Origin: CAVYGM01 sp963768025
Lineage (GTDB): Bacteria; Bacteroidota; Bacteroidia; Cytophagales; Spirosomataceae
NCBI GenBank assembly: GCA_963768025.1
Contig: CAVYGM010000010.1
Location: forward strand, 186,001 to 250,000
Length of the DNA: 64,000 nt
Direction: 5' to 3'
Shown: one piece after another, positions 1 through 8,787 of the stretch
Position numbering within the stretch: the stretch's first letter is position 1
Layout of the letters: the number at the start of each line of letters is the position of its first letter
The notes under the pieces: model-generated
What the model saw: only the letters and a program-made list of their open reading frames with translations
Databases searched by the model: none
Told to the model about the DNA's origin: nothing
Position numbers and translations under genes: made by a program

Positions 1-1206
1 AGGTAGCACCGGGTAGGCGGGTACCTTCCATGGGCGGGGCAGATTGGGCTCCTTTTTCCGTAGCGCCAGCAGCGACGCAAAGCCGGAGGTATAGCCCAGT
101 ACAAAGAAAAAGGTAGCAATATCCGATAGCTTCTCGCAGGCCTCTTTTCCAATCAGAATCAACACAATTGACAAAGCAGCGGTAACAAACATGGCAAACG
201 AAGGCGTCCCGCCCCGGTTGACGAGGGTACCTAGGCGCAGAAAAAGCCCGTCGCGACTCATGGAGTACAGTACCCGCGGGTTGAACATCAGCTGGGCGTT
301 GACGATACCGAGGATAGAAATCATCAGAAACAGCGTCACGAACTTTCCCGAGCGCTCACCAAAGATCAGCCGCACGGCATCGGCCGCCGCCAGCTTGGAA
401 CCGGCCAGCTCGTTCATGGGCAGAATGTACAGGATGGCCAGGTTGCACAATAGGTAAATGAGAATAATCAGGCTCACGCCGCCGATCATGGAGCGGGGCA
501 GGTTGCGGGTGGGGTCGCGGTCTTCTTCGGCGAAGTAAGCCGCTGTGTGCCAGCCGTCGTAGGTATAGAATATTGCCTGTAGCGAAAAAATAATGGGACC
601 GATCCAGCTACCCGTCTCTGCTATGCGGCTCGTGGTGGAGATGGCCTGCTCGGCCGTGATTTCCTGCCCGTAGATATAGCAAAACCCCACAAAGGCAAAT
701 AACCCCAACGCTTTGACAAAACTCATGACGTTCTGAAATTGGCTGGCCAGCGCCAAGCCAATAGAGTGAAGCCCCGCCAAAGTAGCCAGAAACCCCACCG
801 CCAGGTAAGGCTCATAGCCCAGCAGGCCGGGGATGAGCAGCGCCATGTACTCACTCATGGTGTACACGCCAAAGCCCAGCGCCGCGCAGGTACCCAGCCA
901 ACTATTGATCCCCACCACGAAGCCCGCGTACCCGCCGAAAGCCCGCTGCGCGTATACGTACCAGGCCCCGGCCTTGGGCACCGAGGTACCCAGCTCAATG
1001 GTACAGAGCGTACCCAGAAAAGCATAGAGGCTCACCAGCCCCCACAGGCCCATGATGAGCCACGCATCGCCCAGTTGGGCGGCGATGGGGCCGGGTTTGC
1101 GCAAGATGCCGGTACCGATGGTACCACCAATGGTAACGGCAATGCCAAAGCCAACACCTAGTATTTTGAGGAGCTCGTTGCGGGGAGCCGCGCCGGATGG
1201 TTGCAT
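1..1206 (-). CDS. APC-family amino acid permease (C-terminus cut by window edge)
   Basis: Inner-membrane transporter of the amino acid/polyamine/organocation superfamily, probably taking up an amino acid with a cation. The start at 1206 gives MQPSGAAPRNELLKILGVGF, followed by the glycine-rich first helix (GGTIGTGILRKPG) typical of APC carriers. The frame stays open for 402 residues to the window edge, so only the last one to three helices are missing. Long hydrophobic stretches recur throughout. The substrate cannot be read from the sequence. The next gene upstream on the same strand is a dioxygenase about 280 bases away, so the two are probably not co-translated. Confidence 0.85.
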   Translation of the reverse strand, partial: MQPSGAAPRNELLKILGVGFGIAVTIGGTIGTGILRKPGPIAAQLGDAWLIMGLWGLVSLYAFLGTLCTIELGTSVPKAGAWYVYAQRAFGGYAGFVVGINSWLGTCAALGFGVYTMSEYMALLIPGLLGYEPYLAVGFLATLAGLHSIGLALASQFQNVMSFVKALGLFAFVGFCYIYGQEITAEQAISTTSRIAETGSWIGPIIFSLQAIFYTYDGWHTAAYFAEEDRDPTRNLPRSMIGGVSLIILIYLLCNLAILYILPMNELAGSKLAAADAVRLIFGERSGKFVTLFLMISILGIVNAQLMFNPRVLYSMSRDGLFLRLGTLVNRGGTPSFAMFVTAALSIVLILIGKEACEKLSDIATFFFVLGYTSGFASLLALRKKEPNLPRPWKVPAYPVLP

Positions 1207-1483
1207 AGAGAAGGGTTTTGAAATCTTGTGAGCTTCCGAAAGTAGTGAAAGTTCGGGAATTGGGGGCGTGAGGGGGTGGATTTTTTGGAAACTTATGACG
1301 AATAAATCAAGGGGTAAAAATGCCTTTGTTTAAAGATGTCGAATACAGCTATATGATCAATACTCAGCATTCGGACTTTCCCAGCAAGGTTAACTTAGTA
1401 AGGTCAGAAGACTATTTCTGGGATTCGAGGCTGCTTTAATAAACCACGGCCCTTGTCCAAGTTAGTATATAAGCCCCCTACCC

Positions 1484-2224
1484 TTACAACACATCTAATA
1501 TCTTTTCCCCCTCCACCCCGATGCGTTGCCGCGTCTCAGGAGTAATGTACTTACGTTGGTCAATTTGCTGGGGTTGGTCGGAGGTGCAGAAGTAACTGTG
1601 GATGCTCCGCCGGTCGCGTTGGGTGTGGTTGGTAGTACCGCCATGCCACACGTGCGAGTTGAAGACGAAGACCGAACCGGCCGGCGCCTGAATCAGGATT
1701 TCATCGGGGTGCTTTTCGAAGGGATTGGCCATGGCTTCGTCGGGTAGCGCGCTCCCTTTGTGCGTGCCGGGTACCAGGCGCGTCGCGCCGTTGTTTTCCA
1801 CAAAATCATCCAGTAGCCAGATGGTATTACATACTTTGTACTGGCCATTGACCACCGTATTTTTCCAATCCACGTGCAGTTTTTGCAGGCCTTTGCCCGG
1901 TTTGGCCGCCCGGTAGTTCAGGGAAGAAAGTTTGAAGTGCGCTCCCAACACGGCTCCAACAGCTGTAAGAACCCTAGGATGCGTATAAAAAATATCAAAC
2001 AGCGCGCCTTTGTTTACCAAATCGGCCAGTCGGTCGGCCCCCTCCTCTTTTGGGTGCCGGATGTACTTGGACTCCATCAGTTCGGATCCGGCCCGCTCGC
2101 CCTCGGCCTGCATCAGTGCCTCGATCCGGCGATTCACGGCCTCCACTTCGCTGGGTGACAATAGCTGACCCAACGCTAAGAATCCGTTCTTTTCCAGAGA
2201 TGCTACTTCCTCTTCTGTAAGCAT
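1484..2224 (-). CDS. Phytanoyl-CoA dioxygenase (PhyH) family protein
   Basis: Predicted Fe(II)/2-oxoglutarate-dependent oxygenase of 246 residues, a usual length for bacterial PhyH proteins. The metal-binding HxD pair is H117 and D119 (LHVDW), the distal histidine is H194 (HVWHGG) and R206 is placed to hold 2-oxoglutarate. No signal peptide is seen, so it should be cytoplasmic. The substrate is unknown, because bacterial members hydroxylate very diverse small molecules. It is divergent from fluC, with about 130 bases between the two starts that must carry both promoters. Confidence 0.85.
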   Translation of the reverse strand: MLTEEEVASLEKNGFLALGQLLSPSEVEAVNRRIEALMQAEGERAGSELMESKYIRHPKEEGADRLADLVNKGALFDIFYTHPRVLTAVGAVLGAHFKLSSLNYRAAKPGKGLQKLHVDWKNTVVNGQYKVCNTIWLLDDFVENNGATRLVPGTHKGSALPDEAMANPFEKHPDEILIQAPAGSVFVFNSHVWHGGTTNHTQRDRRSIHSYFCTSDQPQQIDQRKYITPETRQRIGVEGEKILDVL

Positions 2225-2340
2225 GGTTGTTTTTTTGCTGATCAGGTACCTATGTTTTTCCTTAAAAAAGTACCCTCCTGGTCTGAATCTCCTCAGTCCT
2301 TGCGGGCGATTTAATTTTTTTAACTTCCCCCAAAAACCGC

Positions 2341-2348
2341 TACTTTGC
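2341..2348 (+). promoter_or_regulatory. Candidate -7 element for fluC
   Basis: TACTTTGC lies five bases before the fluC start codon and resembles the Bacteroidota -7 element (TAnnTTTG, here one base shorter). The position implies a very short or leaderless message. No fluoride riboswitch is recognisable upstream. The call rests on consensus similarity only. Confidence 0.35.
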
Positions 2349-2352
2349 CCCT

Positions 2353-2730
2353 ATGAACAATCTCCTGCTAATCTTTCTGGGCGGCGGGCTGGGGAGCCTG
2401 GCCCGCTACGGGGTGGGCCGTGCGCTGGCTCCCTGGTCAATGATCCTACCCTACGGTACCCTCGCCGCCAATGTACTGGCTTGCGTAGTCCTGGGCTTTT
2501 TTACCGGATTGGTGGCACTCCGTGCCAGCGACACGGTAGTACCCTACCGGGCTTTTCTGGCGGTAGGGTTTTGTGGCGGGTTTAGTACGTTTTCTACGTT
2601 TAGCAACGAGACACTGCTGCTCCTGATGAACAATCGGTGGGGCGACGCTGTTTTGAACATAGGACTCAGCGTTATCCTCTGCCTGTTGGCATCGTTTTTG
2701 GGGCTATGGTTAGGAAGGCTCGCAGTCTGA
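2353..2730 (+). CDS. fluC: Fluoride ion channel FluC (CrcB)
   Basis: Small dimeric inner-membrane channel that exports fluoride. The 125-residue length and four hydrophobic segments match the family. Diagnostic features are the N-terminal GGGLGSLARYG, the Asn of the TLAANVLAC helix, and GGFSTFSTFSNE around residues 74-85, whose phenylalanines line the pore. Start: ATG 2353, the first in frame, just after a candidate promoter. A lipoprotein gene follows 23 bases downstream, so the two may be co-transcribed, although no functional link is evident. Confidence 0.93.
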   Translation: MNNLLLIFLGGGLGSLARYGVGRALAPWSMILPYGTLAANVLACVVLGFFTGLVALRASDTVVPYRAFLAVGFCGGFSTFSTFSNETLLLLMNNRWGDAVLNIGLSVILCLLASFLGLWLGRLAV

Positions 2731-2753
2731 TCGCTCACTTTGTCAACTATCTT

Positions 2754-3683
2754 ATGAAAAACATACGCACGATATGCCTTGCCATTCTTGCCGGCATTTT
2801 GATTACGGGCTGCCAGCTCACCGGCCGCGAATCGGCCGAGGGCTTTACGCCTTCCAAGTCTTTTCGCGAGTATTGGTACAACGGGCAGGCCGAAATCAGC
2901 CGCTATACCCTGGATCAGGTGCAGTACGGGGCCGTGAATCCCGGGCAAGCCGTGCTGATATTTGTGACGGAAGACTTCCGGACCGACAAGCAGGTAAAAC
3001 TCGAATCAGACGCGAAGGATCAGGCTACCTCCGTGCTGAAACTCAACTCCATCCGGCGGTTTGTGACGGGTATTTATGATTACTCGCTGTACTCGTCGGT
3101 ATTTACCCCCATCAACACCAGCAACTACCCGCATAGTCTGAAGGTGACCATGTCGGCGCAGGATTGGTGTGGGCAGACCTATACTCAGCTCAATCTGGAT
3201 GGGAATCAGTATGATGTACTGGGAAGGTCTTATTTTGAAAAAAATGCGACTGAGGATTTTTCTATCAAAACCGCTTGGCTGGAAGATGAACTCTGGACGC
3301 GCCTGCGCTTCGACCCAACCTCACTGCCCATAGGCGAAACGTCGGTGATACCGGCGGCCTACGCCAGTCGCATTGCGGGCCAGAAAATGGAACCCCAAAA
3401 GGCTTCGGGTACTATGGCAGGCTACCAGGGCACTGCCTTTACCGGCAAAAATTTGCAGCAGTACTCCCTGAATTACCCTGAGGCAAAACGCGAGCTTCGG
3501 ATTGTGTTTGAGAAAGCATTTCCTCATGGCATTGTAGGTTGGGAAGAGACGTATACCTCTCGTGGCAAGGAACTTACTACCCGAGCCGTGCGAACAGAAG
3601 AAATCAGGTCGGACTACTGGTCGCATAATGCACCAAGTGATACTACCTTACGGAATAGACTAGGGGTGGAAGGCTTTTTGTAG
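2754..3683 (+). CDS. Lipoprotein of unknown function
   Basis: Predicted 309-residue exported lipoprotein. The start chosen is ATG 2754 because it begins a clean signal peptide (MKNIRTICLAILAGILITGC) with the lipobox cysteine at residue 20. The longer frame from 2637 would place 39 unrelated residues in front and overlap fluC. The mature part is soluble, mixed alpha/beta in character, and has aromatic-rich segments such as SFREYWYNG. I recall similar Bacteroidota lipoproteins sometimes carrying a septum-inhibitor Maf label, but nothing here resembles the Maf nucleotide pyrophosphatase, so I do not assign that role. Cell-envelope location is inferred. Confidence 0.75.
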   Translation: MKNIRTICLAILAGILITGCQLTGRESAEGFTPSKSFREYWYNGQAEISRYTLDQVQYGAVNPGQAVLIFVTEDFRTDKQVKLESDAKDQATSVLKLNSIRRFVTGIYDYSLYSSVFTPINTSNYPHSLKVTMSAQDWCGQTYTQLNLDGNQYDVLGRSYFEKNATEDFSIKTAWLEDELWTRLRFDPTSLPIGETSVIPAAYASRIAGQKMEPQKASGTMAGYQGTAFTGKNLQQYSLNYPEAKRELRIVFEKAFPHGIVGWEETYTSRGKELTTRAVRTEEIRSDYWSHNAPSDTTLRNRLGVEGFL

Positions 3684-3699
3684 ATTTTCAGAAAATAGC

Positions 3700-4380
3700 T
3701 CAGGCAAATGTAGCAGTCGGACGACCGATTTCGTCAAAGGCAACGTTGGAAAGGCCACCTACCAGGGCTGTCCCGTCAGTTCCAAAATCAAGGTTGGCTA
3801 CAATCTCTTCTATTTCTTGCACGGATACCCGGCGGTGAATGGGCTTCATGGTGCCACCTACCTCACCGGCTTTGGCCTTCGGATCCCATTGGTAGGGTGG
3901 GTCTACGAGCGTACCGCGCGGAGCCATGATGGGGGGTGGTGTACCGCTGCCCCGGTAGTCGAGGCGGGTGGGATGGTCCAGGCCCAGGCCGTGACCAAAC
4001 TCATGCGCGGCCGTGGTGGAGGTACCTAACTGATCGGTGACGATCCAATGGCCTACGTTTTCGCCCAGGCCAAACCCCATAAAGGATCGGGTAATGACGT
4101 TTTCTTTTTCCAGCCGAATGAAGTTATTCCGAAAGTCCACATTTGTTGGAATCAGCCGTAGCGTCTCTTCGAGAGTCAACAAAGCGTATTCAATGATAAA
4201 AAAAACGAGGTAAAGCTCACCGTCGATTCGCACGGATGCCTGCGGCTCGTTGTACATGCGGTTGATCTCCTGCACAATGATCCGGGCGGATTCGTGCGTA
4301 GCTTCGGAGCCATAGAAAATCAGCCGGGCGCTGATGTGCACGACTTTGCGGTCGGGATGAAGGGTAGCCAGAGCGGCCAT
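3700..4380 (-). CDS. Metzincin-type zinc metalloprotease (matrixin-like)
   Basis: A 226-residue protein with the full metzincin zinc signature HEFGHGLGLDH: ligands H126, H130 and H136 with catalytic E127. A methionine at residue 152 (PPIMAPR) sits where the Met-turn is expected, so the fold looks complete. Unlike most matrixins it has no signal peptide and no propeptide: the N-terminus (MAALATLHPDRKVV) is hydrophilic. It may therefore act inside the cell or leave by an unseen route. It lies downstream of crtB on the same strand, 64 bases away, but no functional tie to carotenoids is known to me. The family call is strong; the target is unknown. Confidence 0.75.
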   Translation of the reverse strand: MAALATLHPDRKVVHISARLIFYGSEATHESARIIVQEINRMYNEPQASVRIDGELYLVFFIIEYALLTLEETLRLIPTNVDFRNNFIRLEKENVITRSFMGFGLGENVGHWIVTDQLGTSTTAAHEFGHGLGLDHPTRLDYRGSGTPPPIMAPRGTLVDPPYQWDPKAKAGEVGGTMKPIHRRVSVQEIEEIVANLDFGTDGTALVGGLSNVAFDEIGRPTATFA

Positions 4381-4444
4381 AAGAGTTGGATTGGTACTGG
4401 ATGACCAAATAAGTTTAAAGAAATCGAATATATGGACTCTTGGT

Positions 4445-5296
4445 TTACCAGAAAGAAGCCAGCAGGGCCGTCATGCGAAACTTGACGTAGGTCTGGGCCA
4501 AAATAGCCAATTTCCGCCCATCAGGTACGCGTACCCGTTCTTCCTGAATACGAGCGGCAGGTAGTCGTTTTATCTTATTAAATAGGGTACAGTAGTACAC
4601 GTATGCTAGGTACACGCCCTGTCGGGCACCCTTGGGAAGCTGTAAAATAGCTTGATAGGCGGCATCAAAATCGGCCTGAATGTCATCTTCGATCATCTTC
4701 TTGGAAGTAGGGTCGAAGGCTTTGAAATCCACCCCAGGAAAGTAGACCCGTCCACGGTCCTGGAAGTCACTTTTAAGATCCCTCAGAAAATTCACTTTCT
4801 GAAAAGCCGCTCCCAGGCTCCGGGCGCCTTCACGCAGGCGGTCGTGTTGCGCTGCATCGCCTTCACAAAACACCCGCAGGCACATCAGTCCTACCACTTC
4901 GGCCGAGCCATAGATATACTCTTCGTATACCTCCGGAGTATACTGCTGCTCGCTGAGATCCATTTCCATACTATGCAGAAACGCATCAATCAACTCACGC
5001 TCTATGCCGTACTCATTCACAACTAACTGAAAGGAATGTAGTACAGGATTCAGGCTAATTTTTTCCTCAATGGCCAGATACGTATCCTGACGAAACCGAT
5101 CCAGCAGACTTTTTTTGTCAAAATCGTGGAAAGTGTCCACAATTTCGTCAGCAAACCGCACAAACCCATAAATGGCATAAATGGGCAGGTGGAACTTTCG
5201 ATCCAGTGTCCGAATACCCAGCGTAAACGACGTGCTGTACTGCTCGGTGATGATCTTGCTGCACCTTAGGGTTGTCTGGTTGAATAGCTCCAGCAT
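4445..5296 (-). CDS. crtB: Phytoene/squalene synthase (CrtB)
   Basis: Head-to-head prenyl transferase making phytoene from two geranylgeranyl diphosphates, the first committed step of carotenoid synthesis. At 283 residues it has the two aspartate-rich motifs: FADEIVD (D50 and D54) and the second region FLRDLKSDFQDRGR, which bind Mg-diphosphate. The pairing with crtI immediately upstream on the same strand (98 bases apart) favours phytoene over squalene synthase. Cytoplasmic, membrane-associated. The start at ATG 5296 fits the normal N-terminus of the family. Confidence 0.92.
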   Translation of the reverse strand: MLELFNQTTLRCSKIITEQYSTSFTLGIRTLDRKFHLPIYAIYGFVRFADEIVDTFHDFDKKSLLDRFRQDTYLAIEEKISLNPVLHSFQLVVNEYGIERELIDAFLHSMEMDLSEQQYTPEVYEEYIYGSAEVVGLMCLRVFCEGDAAQHDRLREGARSLGAAFQKVNFLRDLKSDFQDRGRVYFPGVDFKAFDPTSKKMIEDDIQADFDAAYQAILQLPKGARQGVYLAYVYYCTLFNKIKRLPAARIQEERVRVPDGRKLAILAQTYVKFRMTALLASFW

Positions 5297-5394
5297 TGGG
5301 TTTGGCCTTTAATAGGATTACGCTGTAAAATTGTTTTAATATAACCTGATTTTTTGAACTTTGTTAACAAGCTCCGCTAAAATCAGTACGCTGC

Positions 5395-6882
5395 TTACCC
5401 CAGGGGGTACTCTTTGCTTACCTCTTCGGCTACTACCAGTCCCGAGATAAGCGACGGCGGTACCCCCGGTCCCGGCACGGTCAGTTGCCCGGTATAGTAC
5501 ATATTCTTCACATGCTTGTTTTTCAGGGCAGGTTTCAGAATGGCCGTTTGTTTCAGCGTATTGGCCAATCCGTAGGCATTCCCTTTAAAAGCATTGTAGT
5601 CGTTTTTGAAGTCGGCGTGGGCGTAGCTCCGCTTGTACACCACGTGCGGGCGCACCGATTCGCCCACGTAAGCTTCCAGACGTTCCATCACCAGATTGTA
5701 GTATTTTTCCCTTACGGCTTCGGTATCTCCGCTCAGGCCGGGTGCCACCGGAATCAGCACAAATAGATTCTCGCAGCCCTGCGGCGCAACTGACGGGTCG
5801 GTTTTGGAAGGGGCCGATACGTAGAATAGCGGGCGGGATGGCCACTTCGGATCTTCGTAAATCTCTTCGGAATGCAGGGAAAAGTCTTCGTCAAAAAACA
5901 GGTTATGGTGTTCCAGCTTCGGTACGCGCTTATTTACCCCCAGATAGTACAGCAGCGACGAGGGAGCCATGGTTCGTTTATTCCAGTAGTCCTCGTCGTA
6001 GTTACGGCAAGCCTCGTCCAGAAGTTGGCTATCCACATGGTGGTAGTCAGCACCCGCTACGATGATATCCGCTTCGTATATTCCTTCGTCGGTTTCCAAG
6101 CGTCGGGCAGTACCTTTTTCGACGGTGATGTTTTTTACGTTCTGATTCAGCAGCAATTTTACCCCTTTTTCTTCGGCCAGGGCCACCATCCCCCGCACGA
6201 TTTCGTGCATGCCGCCCATCGGATACCAGGTACCCATGGTCATTTCGGCGTAGTTCATCAGGCTGTACATGGCGGGGGTTTTCTCGGCGGTTGCGCCCAG
6301 AAACAGAATCGGGAACTCTACCAGCTGCAACAAGCGGGGATCTTTGAAGAATTTGCGCACGTGTGAGGCGAATGATTGGAATACATCCAGCCGTGTGACA
6401 TCGTAGAGAAGCTTTAGGCTCAGAAATTCGGATACTTTTCGGCTGGGTTTCCACACAAACTTATTGATACCTACCTCGTATTTATAGGCCGCCTGCCGCA
6501 AAAATTCATCAAGACGCTCGGCACTACCGGATTCTATGGATTCAAATAGCTTTCTAAGTTGTCCCATGTCGGCTGGCAGGTCTACTTCCTGGTTTGGGCC
6601 GAATATTACCTTGTAGGAAGGATCGAGTCGGACTAATTTGTAGTAGTCAGCCGGTTTTTTACCAAATCGGGCAAAGTAGTTTTCGAACACATCGGGCATC
6701 CAATACCAGCTTGGACCCATGTCGAACACAAAGCCCTGTTCGCTGAACACCCTGGCCCGGCCACCGGGAACGCTGTTCTTTTCCAGGATGGTCACATCAT
6801 AACCCTTGTGGGCCAACTGCGTAGCAGCTGAAAGGCCGGCAAAACCAGCACCTATTACTATAACTCGTCGGGGACTACTCAT
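5395..6882 (-). CDS. crtI: Phytoene desaturase (CrtI)
   Basis: FAD-dependent desaturase converting phytoene to coloured carotenes (lycopene-type products). The N-terminus has the dinucleotide-binding fold VIVIGAGFAGLSAA with the following acidic residue and GGRARVF, as in all CrtI proteins. The C-terminus has the flavin-contacting TGQLTVPGPGVPPSLISG. The length of 495 residues is normal. It is followed by crtB in the same direction, giving a minimal carotenoid operon. Cyclase, hydroxylase and ketolase genes are absent from the window, so the final pigment cannot be named. A hairpin lies between this gene and the sigma factor upstream. Confidence 0.93.
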   Translation of the reverse strand: MSSPRRVIVIGAGFAGLSAATQLAHKGYDVTILEKNSVPGGRARVFSEQGFVFDMGPSWYWMPDVFENYFARFGKKPADYYKLVRLDPSYKVIFGPNQEVDLPADMGQLRKLFESIESGSAERLDEFLRQAAYKYEVGINKFVWKPSRKVSEFLSLKLLYDVTRLDVFQSFASHVRKFFKDPRLLQLVEFPILFLGATAEKTPAMYSLMNYAEMTMGTWYPMGGMHEIVRGMVALAEEKGVKLLLNQNVKNITVEKGTARRLETDEGIYEADIIVAGADYHHVDSQLLDEACRNYDEDYWNKRTMAPSSLLYYLGVNKRVPKLEHHNLFFDEDFSLHSEEIYEDPKWPSRPLFYVSAPSKTDPSVAPQGCENLFVLIPVAPGLSGDTEAVREKYYNLVMERLEAYVGESVRPHVVYKRSYAHADFKNDYNAFKGNAYGLANTLKQTAILKPALKNKHVKNMYYTGQLTVPGPGVPPSLISGLVVAEEVSKEYPLG

Positions 6883-6920
6883 ACACTCAATCGAATTCTA
6901 AATCAGGGCGATATTAAACA

Positions 6921-6952
6921 AAAAAGTCAGACAGAAGCCCGTCTGACTTTTT
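6921..6952 (-). terminator. Hairpin terminator between sigma-factor gene and crtI
   Basis: A perfect 12-bp stem (aaaaagtcagac / gtctgacttttt) with an 8-base loop and T-rich flank lies downstream of the sigma-factor gene and upstream of crtI, all on the minus strand. Read on that strand it ends in a run of T, as an intrinsic terminator should. It could either separate the two units or attenuate read-through into crtI. Confidence 0.75.
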
Positions 6953-7004
6953 ATAACCTTCCTCTTTTTAACCAAAATCTTTCGTTTAGTCACAGAATAC
7001 AGTA

Positions 7005-7517
7005 TCAATCCAGGTGCGAATAGACCTGCAGCATGTGCTTAAGTTCTTTGCGGGCTATGTGAATGCGGTTTTTCACCGTTCCAATGGGTATATCTAGCTT
7101 GGCGGCTATTTCGTGGTACTTAAATCCCCGAAAATGCATCATAAAGGGTACCTTATAAGCGTCGTCCAGTGATTCGATCGACTTATTTATATCCTCCATC
7201 GTAAACGTAGAATAGGCTTCGTTGTGCGTGGTGCTATCGGATGAATTGAGATAATGCAGGTTGTCCGTCGTATCTATGAACGTATTCTTCCGCATCATCC
7301 GCTGATAGTTCGTAATGAAGGTGTTCTTCATTATGGTATATAGCCACGCTTTCAGATTGGTTCCGTCGGTATATTTCTCCCGGTTGGTAAATGCCTTCAG
7401 CATGGTATCCTGTAGCAAATCGTTGGCATCTTCCGAGTCACGGGTAAGACGCATGGCGAACGGCTTAAGAGCTTTGGAAACCTGATGAATATTATATGTG
7501 AATTCAAGAGCTGTCAT
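7005..7517 (-). CDS. RNA polymerase sigma factor, ECF (sigma-70 family)
   Basis: A 170-residue two-domain sigma factor. Region 2 covers the first third (DANDLLQDTMLKAF, then LKAWLYTIMKNTFI, which contacts core and the -10 element). Region 4 is at the C-terminus (DDAYKVPFMMHFRGFKYHEI and IPIGTVKNRIHIARKEL, a helix-turn-helix). The start at ATG 7517 is preferred over 7586 because a promoter-like sequence lies at 7555-7586, inside the longer frame, and the extra 23 residues resemble no sigma domain. No anti-sigma gene is adjacent. Sigma factors beside carotenoid genes often respond to light or stress, but here that is inference from position only. Confidence 0.88.
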   Translation of the reverse strand: MTALEFTYNIHQVSKALKPFAMRLTRDSEDANDLLQDTMLKAFTNREKYTDGTNLKAWLYTIMKNTFITNYQRMMRKNTFIDTTDNLHYLNSSDSTTHNEAYSTFTMEDINKSIESLDDAYKVPFMMHFRGFKYHEIAAKLDIPIGTVKNRIHIARKELKHMLQVYSHLD

Positions 7518-7554
7518 AGGAAGTAGTAGGTTTGTTGATTTTCTTTTTGTTGAA

Positions 7555-7586
7555 CCAAAGTACGTAAAACTTAAACAAACATCCAA
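7555..7586 (-). promoter_or_regulatory. Promoter of the sigma-factor gene
   Basis: On the minus strand TACTTTGG (7555-7562) is preceded at a 21-base spacing by TTG (7584-7586), matching the Bacteroidota primary sigma consensus (-33 TTTG, -7 TAnnTTTG) apart from a shortened -7 box. The implied transcript begins near 7549, which supports translation from 7517. Confidence 0.45.
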
Positions 7587-7807
7587 GAATAATTTAATCT
7601 TTTTTTTAATTCGTTAAACAAATCATTGGATTTTTGTGCCTCATCAAGAACGAAATTTTATATTTTCTTCCTATTTGCCATCAAAAACAGGGTTTTTAAT
7701 CACTAAAAGGCAATCTCATTATTTTACAGCAGGTTCATCTCTGTTTCACTTACGTTAAACAAACAATGACACTTATGTAAAAAGCGTTCCTCGAAATCTG
7801 TGGAGTG

Positions 7808-8662
7808 TCAATCCAGTTGATAATAAAAGGTCAGGGGGTCTGGATAAAGAAAAGTATAGCCCAGATGGGTGATGATTTTTCTCGACGAAACAACCTTAAA
7901 AGGTTCTGTCTCAAATGCCGTTTTGAAAGTTGGCGACTTCCAGCCGAATTCCTCGCAGGAGGTTTCGTACACCATACGCCGCAAGGGATGTTGAGGAGCC
8001 ACTGCATTAAAGGTTTCATCAGGAAAACCCTTAGCTAACAAAGCCGCAATAAGTGCGATGACATCGTCCCGGTGAACATAATTTACCGGAATATCGCCCG
8101 TGGTCATGTCCTTTTTCCCCTTTACATATTTCCCCGGTATCCGATCGTACCCCATCAGCCCCCCACACCTAAGCACCGTCACCTTTCTATCTCTCCCACG
8201 CAGGGCCAACATCATTTGCTCCGCTTCCACCAGAAAAGGAGCGGCCGAGTCACTTGCCTCCAGCACATCCTGTTCATCTACTTCTTTATCTACTTCCCGA
8301 TACACCGATGTCGAGCTTATATATAGTATTTCCGTCACCGTCGTTTTTTTTATCATCTCCATCAGGTACCTCATCTGCTGGGGATGAAAGTCCTCTCCTT
8401 GTTTCGAAGTTCGGGGTGGAATATCCACAATCAAGGTATCTACATTCAGTACCTTTTCCCAATCATCCCCCTGAGGCTCAGGATTCAGGCTAACAAGGTG
8501 GGCATCTATTCCGGCCTTTTGAAGCGAATCCAGCTTTTCGGGAGAAGTGGTGCTACCTTTCACTAATGGATACCCTAAATCCAGTAAATACTTCGCCAGC
8601 GGAAATCCCAACCACCCACATCCTACGATACTAATTCTTTTGGCAAGCCCGTTTTTCATCAA
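7808..8662 (-). CDS. NAD(P)-binding epimerase/dehydratase-like protein (extended SDR fold)
   Basis: A 284-residue Rossmann-fold protein. The N-terminus ISIVGCGWLGFPLA is a GxGxxG nucleotide-binding loop. Further on, LIVDIPPR, ILYISSTSVY (a catalytic Ser region), VLRCGGLMGYDR and PVNYVHRDDVIALI are the landmarks of NAD-dependent epimerase/dehydratase proteins. The YxxxK pair is less obvious than in true epimerases, so it may be one of the YeeZ-like members of unclear activity. Cytoplasmic. It is divergent from gldB, with only about 125 bases between start codons. Confidence 0.75.
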   Translation of the reverse strand: MMKNGLAKRISIVGCGWLGFPLAKYLLDLGYPLVKGSTTSPEKLDSLQKAGIDAHLVSLNPEPQGDDWEKVLNVDTLIVDIPPRTSKQGEDFHPQQMRYLMEMIKKTTVTEILYISSTSVYREVDKEVDEQDVLEASDSAAPFLVEAEQMMLALRGRDRKVTVLRCGGLMGYDRIPGKYVKGKKDMTTGDIPVNYVHRDDVIALIAALLAKGFPDETFNAVAPQHPLRRMVYETSCEEFGWKSPTFKTAFETEPFKVVSSRKIITHLGYTFLYPDPLTFYYQLD

Positions 8663-8744
8663 GTCCTATATAAAATGGTAGAATACAACCCCTTCACAAA
8701 CCCGGTCTTGCCCCAATGAAAACTTTCAGCTGCAACTTTTTAGC

Positions 8745-8752
8745 TACTTTTG
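8745..8752 (+). promoter_or_regulatory. -7 promoter element upstream of gldB
   Basis: TACTTTTG is an exact match to the Bacteroidota -7 consensus TAnnTTTG. It lies about 36 bases before ATG 8788 and inside the longer reading frame that begins at 8716, so it argues for the downstream start. A convincing -33 box is not obvious. Confidence 0.45.
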
Positions 8753-8787
8753 CGTGTTTGTTTACCGTGTTTCCCGATTTTGAGCGA

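Noticed and set aside
2637..2753. Upstream extension of the lipoprotein gene
   Set aside because: It overlaps fluC and would place 39 residues before an otherwise perfect lipoprotein signal.
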